Source: Nocardia niigatensis NBRC 100131
GTDB lineage: Bacteria > Actinomycetota > Actinomycetes > Mycobacteriales > Mycobacteriaceae
Reading direction: 5' to 3'
NCBI RefSeq assembly: GCF_000308655.1
Contig: NZ_BAGC01000040.1
Location: 310,001 to 374,000 of the forward strand
Length of the DNA stretch: 64,000 bases
Shown here: in pieces, positions 43,239 to 51,028 of the stretch
How positions within the stretch are numbered: position 1 is the first letter of the stretch
How the letters are laid out: each line of letters begins with the position of its first letter
The notes under the pieces: model-generated
Databases searched by the model: none
Told to the model about the DNA's origin: nothing
What the model saw: the letters and a program-made list of their open reading frames with translations, nothing else
Translations under genes and position numbers: made by a program

Positions 43239-44324
43239 CACGTAGGCCGAGGCCAGCGCGGCCAGCCGACCGCTCACGCCGCCCAGCGAAACCGCCAGTC
43301 CGGCAATGACGATGGAGAATTCGCCGTGCGCCACCAGCGCCGCGCCCGCGCGTGCCCGGCCCATGCGACGGATGCCCTGCCGCGACGCCGCCCACCAGCC
43401 GGTGGCGAGCTTGGTCAGGGTGGTCACCACCGCCAGCAGTACCGCCCAGCCCAGCACCGGCGGGATGGCTCGCGGGTCGGTGCTGAGCCCGAAGGCCACG
43501 AAGAAGATGGCCGCGAACAGATCCCGGATCGGTTCGAGGAGTTTCGCCGCCTCCTGCGCGGTGGATCCGGAGATGGCGATGCCGAGCAGGAACGCGCCGA
43601 CCGCCGCCGACACCTTCAGCGCCGAGGCGGCGCCCGCCACCAGCAGGGCCGCGCCCAGCAGCTCGAGCAGGAACACTTCCCGGTCGTTGCTGTCCACGAT
43701 GGCCGACACGTACCGGCCGTAGCGCAGCGCCACGATGAGCACCACGGTGATCGCCACCAGCGCGGTGGCCAGCGAGCGCAGTCCGTTGGCGAAACTCAGC
43801 CCGGCCAGCATCATGGTGAGGATCGGCAGGTACACCGCCATGGCCAGATCCTCGAACACCAGGATGGACAGCACCACCGGCGTCTCGCGGTTGCCGAGGC
43901 GGCCCAGGTCGTTGAGCACCTTGGCGACGATGCCGGAGGACGAGATGTAGGTGACGCCGCCCATGGTGACCGCGCCGGTCGGGCCCCAGCCCAGGATCAG
44001 CGCCACCACCACGCCCGGCGTGGCATTGGCGACGATGTCGAGCAGGCCCGCCAGCCAGGACCGCCGCAGTCCGGTCACCAGTTCGGCGGCGGTGTACTCC
44101 AATCCGAGCAGCAGGAGCAGCAGCACCACGCCGATCTCGCCGGCCAGGTGCCCGAATTCGGTGGCGGCGCGCATCTTGATGATGCCGCCCTCACCGAAGG
44201 CCAGGCCGCCCAGCAGATAGAAGGGAATCGGCGACATGCCGAAGCGGGCGGCCAGCCGCCCCAGCATGCCGAGCGCGAACAAGATCGCGCCGAGTTCGAA
44301 CAGGGCTAGACCGGTCGAATCCAC
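43137..44324 (-). CDS. CPA2 K+/H+ antiporter, KhtU-like
   Basis: 395 residues, 12-13 spans. Start LALFELGAILFALGMLGRLAARFGMSPIPFYLLGGLAFGEGG, then GEIGVVLLLLLLGLEY, NATPGVVVALILGWGP, ISSSGIVAKVLNDLGRLGNRETPVVLSILVFEDLAMAVYLPIL and FVAFGLSTDP show CPA2 (Kef/KhtU) type. No RCK domain is fused; the separate gene upstream supplies one. GTG at 44324 starts four bases after the RCK gene stop. Its 3' 102 bases overlap the rhomboid-like gene on the other strand. Confidence 0.9.
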   Translation of the reverse strand: MDSTGLALFELGAILFALGMLGRLAARFGMSPIPFYLLGGLAFGEGGIIKMRAATEFGHLAGEIGVVLLLLLLGLEYTAAELVTGLRRSWLAGLLDIVANATPGVVVALILGWGPTGAVTMGGVTYISSSGIVAKVLNDLGRLGNRETPVVLSILVFEDLAMAVYLPILTMMLAGLSFANGLRSLATALVAITVVLIVALRYGRYVSAIVDSNDREVFLLELLGAALLVAGAASALKVSAAVGAFLLGIAISGSTAQEAAKLLEPIRDLFAAIFFVAFGLSTDPRAIPPVLGWAVLLAVVTTLTKLATGWWAASRQGIRRMGRARAGAALVAHGEFSIVIAGLAVSLGGVSGRLAALASAYVLMMAVLGPIAARLVEPAIRLVQRDRGRIDPVPG

Positions 44325-44328
44325 TGCT

Positions 44329-44811
44329 TCAGCCGTCGGCCAGAATGCGAGCGGCCGCGTCGAGCCCGTGCGGCGTGCCGACGACGACGAGCACGTCACC
44401 GGAGTCGAGCACTTGATCGGGTCCGGGTGAGGGGTGCAGTTGCCCTGCCCGCATGATGGCCACGATGGAGGCCTTGGTCCGGGTCCGCATGGCGGTCTCG
44501 CCGAGCATGCGTCCCCGGTATGGCGAATTGCCGCCGATTGTCAGCTGTCTGGTGGTGATCCCGGGTAGGTCCGAGTGTTCTTCCTTCAGCTGCTGCACCA
44601 GCTGCGGCGCGCCCAGCAGATTCGCCAGGACCGCTGCCTCGTCGGTCGTCAGCGGCACCTGGGCCTGGCACGCGTCCGGGTCGTCCCGCTGCGACACGAT
44701 GAGATCGATGCCGCCGTCCCGGTGCGCCACCACTCCGATCCGCCGCCCCGATCTGACCTCGAAATCCTTCCGCACACCGATACCGGGCAGCGCAGTCACA
44801 TCGACGTTCAC
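44329..44811 (-). CDS. KhtT-like RCK_C regulatory subunit
   Basis: 160 residues. N-terminal part (VTALPGIGVRKDFEVRSGRRIGVVAHRDG) and C-terminal TrkA_C domain ([47 protein letters not shown]) match KhtT (YhaT), the peripheral regulator of the KhtU antiporter, sensing cyclic di-AMP or pH. Stop lies four bases before the antiporter start; clear operon. GTG start (MNVDVTA). Confidence 0.9.
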   Translation of the reverse strand: MNVDVTALPGIGVRKDFEVRSGRRIGVVAHRDGGIDLIVSQRDDPDACQAQVPLTTDEAAVLANLLGAPQLVQQLKEEHSDLPGITTRQLTIGGNSPYRGRMLGETAMRTRTKASIVAIMRAGQLHPSPGPDQVLDSGDVLVVVGTPHGLDAAARILADG

Positions 44812-44901
44812 GCCGTCCAGACTAGGACAACCCGCCCGAATCCCGGGGAGCTACATTCCGGCACACCCGTCCGCACGCGTCTCGGACGGGCGAGCGTCGG
44901 G

Positions 44902-45276
44902 TCACTCCGCGGTGAGCGGGGCGAACGATCCGTCGGGGCCGGGCAGGAATGCGGTGACCTCGACGACCGCGGCGAGAGGCAGCGGGCCGTACAGGTGCGG
45001 GAACCGCATGGACTCCGGATCGGTGGGCACGCCCGGCTCCCACTGCACCGGGGAGTTCAGCCGAGCCGGATCCAGGTGCAGCAGTACGAGATCGGTGCGT
45101 CCGGCGAAGAGGCGATTGGCGGGCAGGTGGGCCTGATAGGGCGCGGAGAGGTGGATGAATCCGGCCTCGGCCAGCGAGGGGGCGCGGTATTCGCCTGCGG
45201 CGCGTGCGTTTTCCCAGTCGGCTCGGGAGCAGATGTGCAGCAGGGTCGGCGGCGTCGTGTCCTGTTCGGTTCCCAC
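44902..45276 (-). CDS. DUF952 protein
   Basis: 124 residues. LLHICSRADWENARAAGEYRAPSLAEAGFIHLSAPYQ and LLHLDPARLNSPVQWEPG, PHLYGPLPLAAVVEV match DUF952, a small family resembling ADP-ribosyltransferase-like folds with no proven function. GTG start. Monocistronic. Confidence 0.85.
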   Translation of the reverse strand: MGTEQDTTPPTLLHICSRADWENARAAGEYRAPSLAEAGFIHLSAPYQAHLPANRLFAGRTDLVLLHLDPARLNSPVQWEPGVPTDPESMRFPHLYGPLPLAAVVEVTAFLPGPDGSFAPLTAE

Positions 45277-45289
45277 CTGTCCAATCTAG

Positions 45290-45430
45290 GTGAGTGCCCT
45301 CCGCGAGCTCAGCCAGAAGACGGTCGGCATGCTCGCCGAGGAGCTGCTGATCGCCGGGCTCACCGTGGAACAGGCCGCCGATCGACTCGGCTACGCCAGC
45401 GTCTCCGTTCGCCTCGGCGTTGCGGACCTG
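45290..45430 (+). pseudogene. Possible AraC-type HTH remnant
   Basis: The short frame reads MLAEELLIAGLTVEQAADRLGYAS, a good match to the first HTH of AraC-family regulators (xxLLxxxGLSVEEIAxRLGYAS), then loses similarity. It lies in frame with the downstream acyl-CoA dehydrogenase but ends far from any complete regulator. Probably a remnant of a deleted AraC gene; a chance match is possible. Confidence 0.35.
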
Positions 45431-45589
45431 GAAGGGGCAGTCGCCCGGCCACTTCGGGCGGGCGCACCGCGGCCGCGCTCCGGTGCGCTCCTGGCCACCG
45501 ACCGTGATCTCGCCCCGCCCTCTCGGACGGCCGCGCGCCTTCTGGTAGACCGGCAGGTACGACTCCCGTACCCGACCGTCCGAGGAACC

Positions 45590-47416
45590 ATGAATCCGTC
45601 CAGCATCATGTCCGCCCGCGACCTCGAGTTCCTGCTCTACGACTGGCTGCACGTGGAGTCGCTGACGTCCCGCGACCGCTTCGCCGACCACTCCCGCGAC
45701 ACCTTCGACCAGGTGCTGCGGCTGTGCCAGGACCTGGCCACCACCTACTTCGCGCCGCACAATCGCGAGAACGATCTGCACGAGCCCACCTTCGACGGCG
45801 AGCGCGTGCACATCATCCCCGCGGTCGGCAAGGCGCTGCGGGCCTTCGCGGACGCCGGAATGATCGGCGCGGCAATGGATTACGAGATCGGCGGCATGCA
45901 GCTGCCGCACTCGGTCTACACCGCGTGCATGTCGTGGTTCCACGCCGCCAATGTCGGCACCGCCGCCTATGTGCTGCTCACCACCGGCAATGCGAATCTG
46001 CTTGCCGCGCACGGCAGCCCGGAGCAGATCGACGCCTACGTGCGCCCGATGCTGGACGGCCGCAGCTTCGGCACCATGGCGCTGTCGGAGCCGCAGGCCG
46101 GCTCCAGCCTGGCCGACATCACCACCCGCGCCGTCCCCGCCGCCGACGGCTCCTACCGTCTGTTCGGGCACAAGATGTGGATCTCCGGCGGCGACCACGA
46201 ACTCTCTGAGAACATCGTCCATCTGGTGCTGGCCCGCATTCCGGGCGCACCGGAGGGCACCCGCGGCATCTCGCTGTTCGTCGTCCCCAAGTTCCTGCCC
46301 GACGCGGACGGCGACGCGACTGTCCACAACGATGTCGCGCTCTCGGGCATCAACCACAAGATGGGCTGGCGCGGCACCGTCAACACCGCTCCGGTCTTCG
46401 GCGACGGCAACTTCACCCCCGGCGGCGAGCCCGGCGCCATCGGCTATCTGGTCGGAGAGCCGAATCACGGGCTGGCCCAGATGTTCACGATGATGAACGA
46501 GGCCCGCATCGGCGTCGGCCTGGCCTCCACGGCGCTGGGCTACACCGGCTACCTCAAATCCCTCGACTACGCCCGCAGCCGCCCGCAGGGCCGCCCGGTC
46601 AGCGCCCACGGCGGCGCACAGGTGCCGATCATCGAGCACCCGGACGTGCGGCGCATGCTGCTGGCCCAGAAGTCCTATGCCGAGGGCGCGCTGGCGCTGC
46701 AGCTCTACTGCGGCAAGCTGGTCGACGAACACCGCACCGCGGCAGACGAATCCGGCCGGGCGCGCGCCGCCACCCTGCTGCGCATCCTCACTCCCATCGC
46801 CAAGTCCTGGCCGAGTCAGTGGTGCCTGGCCGCCAACGACCTGGCAATCCAGATCCACGGCGGCGCGGGCTACACCCGCGACTACGACGTCGAGCAGCAC
46901 TACCGCGACAACCGCCTCAACCCGATTCACGAAGGCACCCACGGCATTCAGAGCATGGATCTGCTCGGCCGCCAGGTCACCCTGGACAACGGCGCGGCCC
47001 TGGCCGCCCTCCTGGAGACCATGGCCGCCACCATCGCCGCGGCCCGCGCGAGCGGCGACGCCGAGCTGTCCGAGCACGCCGCCGCGCTGGAGGCCGCCGC
47101 CGGTCGCCTGGCCGCCACCACGGCCGGTCTGTGGAGCACCGGCAATCCCGAGGCGGCCCTGACCAATTCGGCGGTCTATCTGGAGGCGTTCGGCCACGTG
47201 GTGCTGGCCTGGATCTGGCTCGAGCAGGCCGTCACCGCCAATGCCCTGCCCGCACAGGACCGTCCGCACGCGGCCGAGTGGGAGGCCTTCCGCCAGGGAA
47301 AGCGGCTGGCCGCCCGGTACTTCTTCCGCTGGGAACTTCCGCGCACCGCACCACAATTCGACCTGCTCGACTCCGGCGATCGCACCACCCTGGAGCTCGA
47401 CGAGTCCTGGTTCTGA
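45590..47416 (+). CDS. Acyl-CoA dehydrogenase, DmdC-like
   Basis: 608 residues, longer than ordinary acyl-CoA dehydrogenases, like 3-methylmercaptopropionyl-CoA dehydrogenase DmdC and related long enzymes. Marks: DRFADHSRDTFDQVLRLCQDLATTYFAPHNRENDLHEP, ALSEPQAGSSLADITTRA (FAD), FGHKMWISGGDHELSENIVHLVLARI and IQIHGGAGYTRDYDVEQHYRDNRLNPIHEGTHGIQ with the catalytic Glu. ATG at 45590 is preferred; the frame starts earlier but upstream sequence is a regulator remnant. Substrate is unproven; the gene stands alone without thioesterase or ligase. Confidence 0.85.
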   Translation: MNPSSIMSARDLEFLLYDWLHVESLTSRDRFADHSRDTFDQVLRLCQDLATTYFAPHNRENDLHEPTFDGERVHIIPAVGKALRAFADAGMIGAAMDYEIGGMQLPHSVYTACMSWFHAANVGTAAYVLLTTGNANLLAAHGSPEQIDAYVRPMLDGRSFGTMALSEPQAGSSLADITTRAVPAADGSYRLFGHKMWISGGDHELSENIVHLVLARIPGAPEGTRGISLFVVPKFLPDADGDATVHNDVALSGINHKMGWRGTVNTAPVFGDGNFTPGGEPGAIGYLVGEPNHGLAQMFTMMNEARIGVGLASTALGYTGYLKSLDYARSRPQGRPVSAHGGAQVPIIEHPDVRRMLLAQKSYAEGALALQLYCGKLVDEHRTAADESGRARAATLLRILTPIAKSWPSQWCLAANDLAIQIHGGAGYTRDYDVEQHYRDNRLNPIHEGTHGIQSMDLLGRQVTLDNGAALAALLETMAATIAAARASGDAELSEHAAALEAAAGRLAATTAGLWSTGNPEAALTNSAVYLEAFGHVVLAWIWLEQAVTANALPAQDRPHAAEWEAFRQGKRLAARYFFRWELPRTAPQFDLLDSGDRTTLELDESWF

Positions 47417-47887
47417 GCGCCCGCGCGAATCCGCCGTTCGCGCTGCGCGAACAGCGCCGGCAGGCACGTACCCCTTCCGGTATCGACGCGGGCCATGGAT
47501 CGAGGTCACGCGGTCGCGGACAGGTCTCCAATCCACCCGCCTTGATTACGGTTTGCTGGCGTCCCAGCCACAGAGACCAATCGGAGTGTGAGTGTCGGTG
47601 CGCCCGGGTAGTCTCCGGATAGACAACTCGATCAGCGTGTTCGAACGGGAGGTTTCGACATCTCCGGGGGCAGTCACCAGGACCTGTTCGCTTTCAGCGA
47701 AATCGCAGGTCGTGTTAGAGAAAACACATGGGAAACTGCACGGGAACAAAGCCCTCGCGCCGAACGTCTGACAAAGTAGTCAACAGCCACTGCTGGGAAG
47801 TAGCGGTAGCGAGGTTCGCGGAATGGACCGCGAGCCCCCACACCAGGCAAACGGCGCGCGAGCGCCCGGAGCCAGGACGGAGGAGTC
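47417..47887. other. Intergenic region before DUF7455 gene
   Basis: 471 bases with no supported gene. Small frames exist on both strands but none has a start signal or domain. It must hold the promoter of the DUF7455 gene; a Shine-Dalgarno-like GGACGGAGGAGTC is at 47875-47887. No repeat or hairpin stood out. Confidence 0.6.
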
Positions 47888-48082
47888 ATGCCAGGAACCC
47901 TGACAAGCACCCCACTGACCGCGGTCGATCGTTGCGACCGCTGCGGGGCGGCTGCGCGCGTGCGCGCAACCCTTCCTGCCGGTGGAGAGTTGCTCTTCTG
48001 CCAGCATCACGCCAACGAGCACATGGACCGTCTTCGTGCGCTCGAGGCCGTGATCGACACGGAGTCGGCACCGGCGCTGTAA
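47888..48082 (+). CDS. DUF7455 zinc-ribbon-like small protein
   Basis: 64 residues with a compact ribbon: CDRCGAAARVRATLPAGGELLFCQHHANEHMDRL. Two CxxC-type pairs (CDRC, C with HHANEH) suggest a zinc site. It resembles the Rv2708c protein next to sigB in mycobacteria, supporting the idea that sigB lies nearby. GAGGAGTC precedes the ATG. Function unknown. Confidence 0.85.
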   Translation: MPGTLTSTPLTAVDRCDRCGAAARVRATLPAGGELLFCQHHANEHMDRLRALEAVIDTESAPAL

Positions 48083-48169
48083 CAAGCTCCTCCACCTCGG
48101 AGAGGCTCGATCGGGAGCCATCATTCTCCGAGAGCCCGCTCGACAATTGAATCTTCCCAACAGAAAACC

Positions 48170-48203
48170 CGGCAGCGGGCGACCAGCAGGTCGCCCGCTG
48201 CCG
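48170..48203 (+). terminator. Terminator after the DUF7455 gene
   Basis: Perfect 15-bp stem CGGCAGCGGGCGACC paired across an AGCA loop, then CTGTTTC. It ends the DUF7455 message 88 bases after the stop. Confidence 0.88.
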
Positions 48204-48382
48204 CTGTTTCCGGACCTTCAGTCGCGGCTGTGGCCTACGCCACACCAATTGCGCTGTGGCATGGGACACGTCGACCACGCTGCGCGCAACGCGAGATTGA
48301 TCATGTGCGCACGGCGAGATCGGCCGGGTACAACGGATGAGTGCCGGAGACCTCGCAAGCCACCTACCTGCAGGATCGACAT

Positions 48383-50116
48383 ATGGTCGCGCTCTGGACG
48401 TGGAACGGCCACGCCACCGGACGCGCACCGCGAGACCTGGGCGAGGTGGAGACCCTCGCCCTCGCCGTTCCCGGCCGGGACGGCATCGGCGTCACCGACG
48501 TGGAATGCGCTCTGGTGGAACCGGAACGGTTATGCACTATCGCTATTGAAAATTCGGGGGAATCGATATATCTGCTGCGCGAGGCGATCGAGACGGAGGT
48601 CGAGGCGCGGCGTCTACCCCTGGCCGCGCACGCCGTCCCGAACGCCACCGGCACCGCCGTCGTGTCGGCGGGCCGGACGCTGCGAGCACTGCGCGACACC
48701 GTGGCGCTGGGCGCCGAGCTGCGGACCGGGCTGAAGGCGGAGCTGCGGCCCTATCAGGCGCGCGGCATCACCTGGCTGCGCGAGACCGTCGCCGCGCACG
48801 GCGGCGCGGTGCTGGCCGACGAAATGGGCCTGGGCAAGACGGTGCAGGCCATCGGGTATCTGCTCGGGAAGGCCGGGGACGGGCCACAACTCGTGGTGTG
48901 TCCCACATCACTGGTCGGCAACTGGGCGCACGAGATCGAACGATTCGCGCCCGGACTGCGCGCCGTGGGCTGGCGAGGCGGGGAGGCGCCGGACGCGGAG
49001 GCGGGGACCATCGTGGTGACCGGGTATCCGACGCTGCGCGGACACAGCGCGGCGCTGGCCGGGCAGCCGTGGGCCACCGTGATTTTCGACGAGGCGCAGG
49101 TGCTGAAGAATCCGCACACGCAGGTGGCGAAGGCGGCGCGAGCGATTCCGGCCGCCGCGCGGATCGCGCTCACCGGCACGCCGGTGGAGAACCACCTCGA
49201 CGAATTGTGGGCGCTGCTGAATCTCATCGTGCCGCAGGAGTTCACGCACCGAGCGCAGTTCCGGCGGCGGTTCGTGCGGCCGATCAGCGAGGGATCGGCG
49301 AGTGCGGTGCTGCGGCTGCGCGACGCGGTCGAGCCGATCGTGCTGGGCCGCCGCAAATCCCAGGTGGCCGCGGCGCTGCCCGCCAAGATCCACTGTGATC
49401 TGGTGTGCGACCTGAGCGCGGAGCAGCAACGGCTCTACGACCAGCTGCTCGACCGGGCCGAGGCCGCCGGCTTCGGAACCGGAGCGCAGCGGCACACGCG
49501 GGTGCTGGCGGTGCTGACCGAGCTCAAGCAGGTGTGCAACCACCCCGGGCTGATCACCGGGGAGCTGGACGAATTGCTCGGGCGCTCCGGGAAATTCGAC
49601 ATCTGCTCCGACATCCTGGCCAACAATCTCGACGTGGACGCGCCCACCCTGGTGTTCACCCAGTACCGCAAGACCGGTGAGCTGCTGGTCCGGCACTGTG
49701 CCGAGGAGTTCGGGGTGCGGGCGCCATTCTTCCACGGCGGGCTGAACCAGCAGCAGCGCGCGGAAATCGTCGCGGACTTCCAGTCACCGGACGGCCCACC
49801 CATTTTGGTGCTCAGCCTGCGGGCCGCGGGCACCGGGCTGACGCTCACGCGGGCCGCCGACGTCATCCATTTCGACCGCTGGTGGAATCCGGCGGTGGAG
49901 GCGCAGGCGTCGGACCGCGCGCACCGCATCGGGCAGACCCGCACCGTCACCGTCACCACGCTGACCTCCGGCACCACCCTCGAGGAGCACATCGCGGGCA
50001 TGCACGACCGCAAGTCGGCGCTCACCGACCTCAGCGATGCGGCGGGGGTCGCGGAGCTGGCGCGACTCGACGACGAGCGACTGCTGGAGCTGCTGCGCCG
50101 GAAGCGGGAGAACTGA
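48383..50116 (+). CDS. SNF2-family DNA helicase/ATPase
   Basis: 577 residues from ATG (591 if the GTG at 48341 is used). All SNF2 motifs: LADEMGLGKT (I), IFDEAQVLKNP (II), ALTGTPVENHLDELWALLNLI (III), LVFTQYRKTGELL (IV), SLRAAGTGLTLTRAADVIHFDRWWNPAVEAQASDRAHRIGQTRTV (V-VI). Typical of the bacterial HepA/HelZ group that remodels nucleic-acid complexes. Followed two bases later by a SWIM-domain gene, an arrangement common in actinobacteria and suggesting one complex. The N-terminal 110 residues are less conserved and may recognise a partner. Confidence 0.9.
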   Translation: MVALWTWNGHATGRAPRDLGEVETLALAVPGRDGIGVTDVECALVEPERLCTIAIENSGESIYLLREAIETEVEARRLPLAAHAVPNATGTAVVSAGRTLRALRDTVALGAELRTGLKAELRPYQARGITWLRETVAAHGGAVLADEMGLGKTVQAIGYLLGKAGDGPQLVVCPTSLVGNWAHEIERFAPGLRAVGWRGGEAPDAEAGTIVVTGYPTLRGHSAALAGQPWATVIFDEAQVLKNPHTQVAKAARAIPAAARIALTGTPVENHLDELWALLNLIVPQEFTHRAQFRRRFVRPISEGSASAVLRLRDAVEPIVLGRRKSQVAAALPAKIHCDLVCDLSAEQQRLYDQLLDRAEAAGFGTGAQRHTRVLAVLTELKQVCNHPGLITGELDELLGRSGKFDICSDILANNLDVDAPTLVFTQYRKTGELLVRHCAEEFGVRAPFFHGGLNQQQRAEIVADFQSPDGPPILVLSLRAAGTGLTLTRAADVIHFDRWWNPAVEAQASDRAHRIGQTRTVTVTTLTSGTTLEEHIAGMHDRKSALTDLSDAAGVAELARLDDERLLELLRRKREN

Positions 50117-50117
50117 G

Positions 50118-50666
50118 ATGGCGGACAACGAATTCGGGTACACGGCCTGGGGCAAGGACTGGGTGCGGCTCGCGGAACCGCTCAGCCTCACCAAACCCGA
50201 GCCACTGCTCCCCCGGGCCCGCAACATCGCCCGCAACAACGGGGTCCGGACCGAGATCGAGGGCACCGTGGTGCAGGCGCACATCCACCGCGGGTCCGAG
50301 GCGTCGGTGACACACCTGGAGCTGACGTCGCTTCCGCGCGCCACCATCGACGCCATCGCCGCGGTGGTGCCCGCCGACGCCCTCACCCTCAGCGACGAAC
50401 TGCACGCCGCGGTGGCCGGCGCGGGGATCTCGGTGACCCCGATCCTCGCCGCCACCGACTGCTCCTGCCGCGCCCGCAACGCCCGCTGCCTCCACATGCT
50501 CGCCACCTGTTACGCGGTGGTCCGCCTGATCGACGAAAACCCCTGGCTCGCACTGGATCTCCAGGGCTACCGCAGCGCCCCGCCCGGAACGCCGACCGAT
50601 GCCCCGGTCGCGATCCCACGATGGACCCCCATCGACGCGCTCGATCCGGCGGTGTACTTCGGCTGA
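50118..50666 (+). CDS. SWIM zinc-finger protein paired with SNF2 helicase
   Basis: 182 residues. The SWIM motif C-x-C-x6-C-x-H is intact in DCSCRARNARCLHMLATCY (about 117-135), a zinc domain thought to bind DNA or proteins. The upstream SNF2 gene stops two bases before this ATG. N-terminal beta-rich part (IEGTVVQAHIHRGSEASVTHLELTSL) is usual for this group. It probably targets the helicase. Confidence 0.88.
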   Translation: MADNEFGYTAWGKDWVRLAEPLSLTKPEPLLPRARNIARNNGVRTEIEGTVVQAHIHRGSEASVTHLELTSLPRATIDAIAAVVPADALTLSDELHAAVAGAGISVTPILAATDCSCRARNARCLHMLATCYAVVRLIDENPWLALDLQGYRSAPPGTPTDAPVAIPRWTPIDALDPAVYFG

Positions 50667-50718
50667 CGCCCCACTCTCCCGGCCCGATTCTGTCGGACCG
50701 GACCGCTACCGTCGGCAC

Positions 50719-51018
50719 ATGGCGATCTCCACGTACTCGTTCACCGCCGAACTCTGGGAGTGGGAAGCCCAGGCCTCCTGGCATTTCGTGAGCCTGCCCG
50801 AGTCGGTCGCCGACGAGATCGAGGAGCGCTTCGGCCATACCGCTTCCGGATTCGGCTCGGTGAAGGTGAAGGTCGCAGTCGGCAGCAGCCGGTGGTCGAC
50901 CTCGATCTTTCCCGATGGCAAGCGCGGAACATATGTGCTGCCGATGAAGAAGGCCGTCCGCGTCGCCGAGGGGTTGAGCGCGGGCGACCCGGTCGAGGTC
51001 GAACTCCAGGTGACCTAG
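50719..51018 (+). CDS. DUF1905 protein
   Basis: 99 residues. YSFTAELWEWEAQASWHFVSLPESVADEIEERFG and GFGSVKVKVAVGSSRWSTSIFPDGKRGTYVLPMKKAVR match DUF1905, a beta-barrel family of unknown role. It lies 52 bases after the SWIM gene, in the same direction; ATG is probably leaderless or weakly initiated. Ends 10 bases before the convergent helicase gene. Confidence 0.88.
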   Translation: MAISTYSFTAELWEWEAQASWHFVSLPESVADEIEERFGHTASGFGSVKVKVAVGSSRWSTSIFPDGKRGTYVLPMKKAVRVAEGLSAGDPVEVELQVT

Positions 51019-51028
51019 CCCGGCCGGG

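Noticed and set aside
44822..47536. 904-residue minus-strand frame
   Set aside because: Antisense of the acyl-CoA dehydrogenase, with no domain and typical shadow composition.
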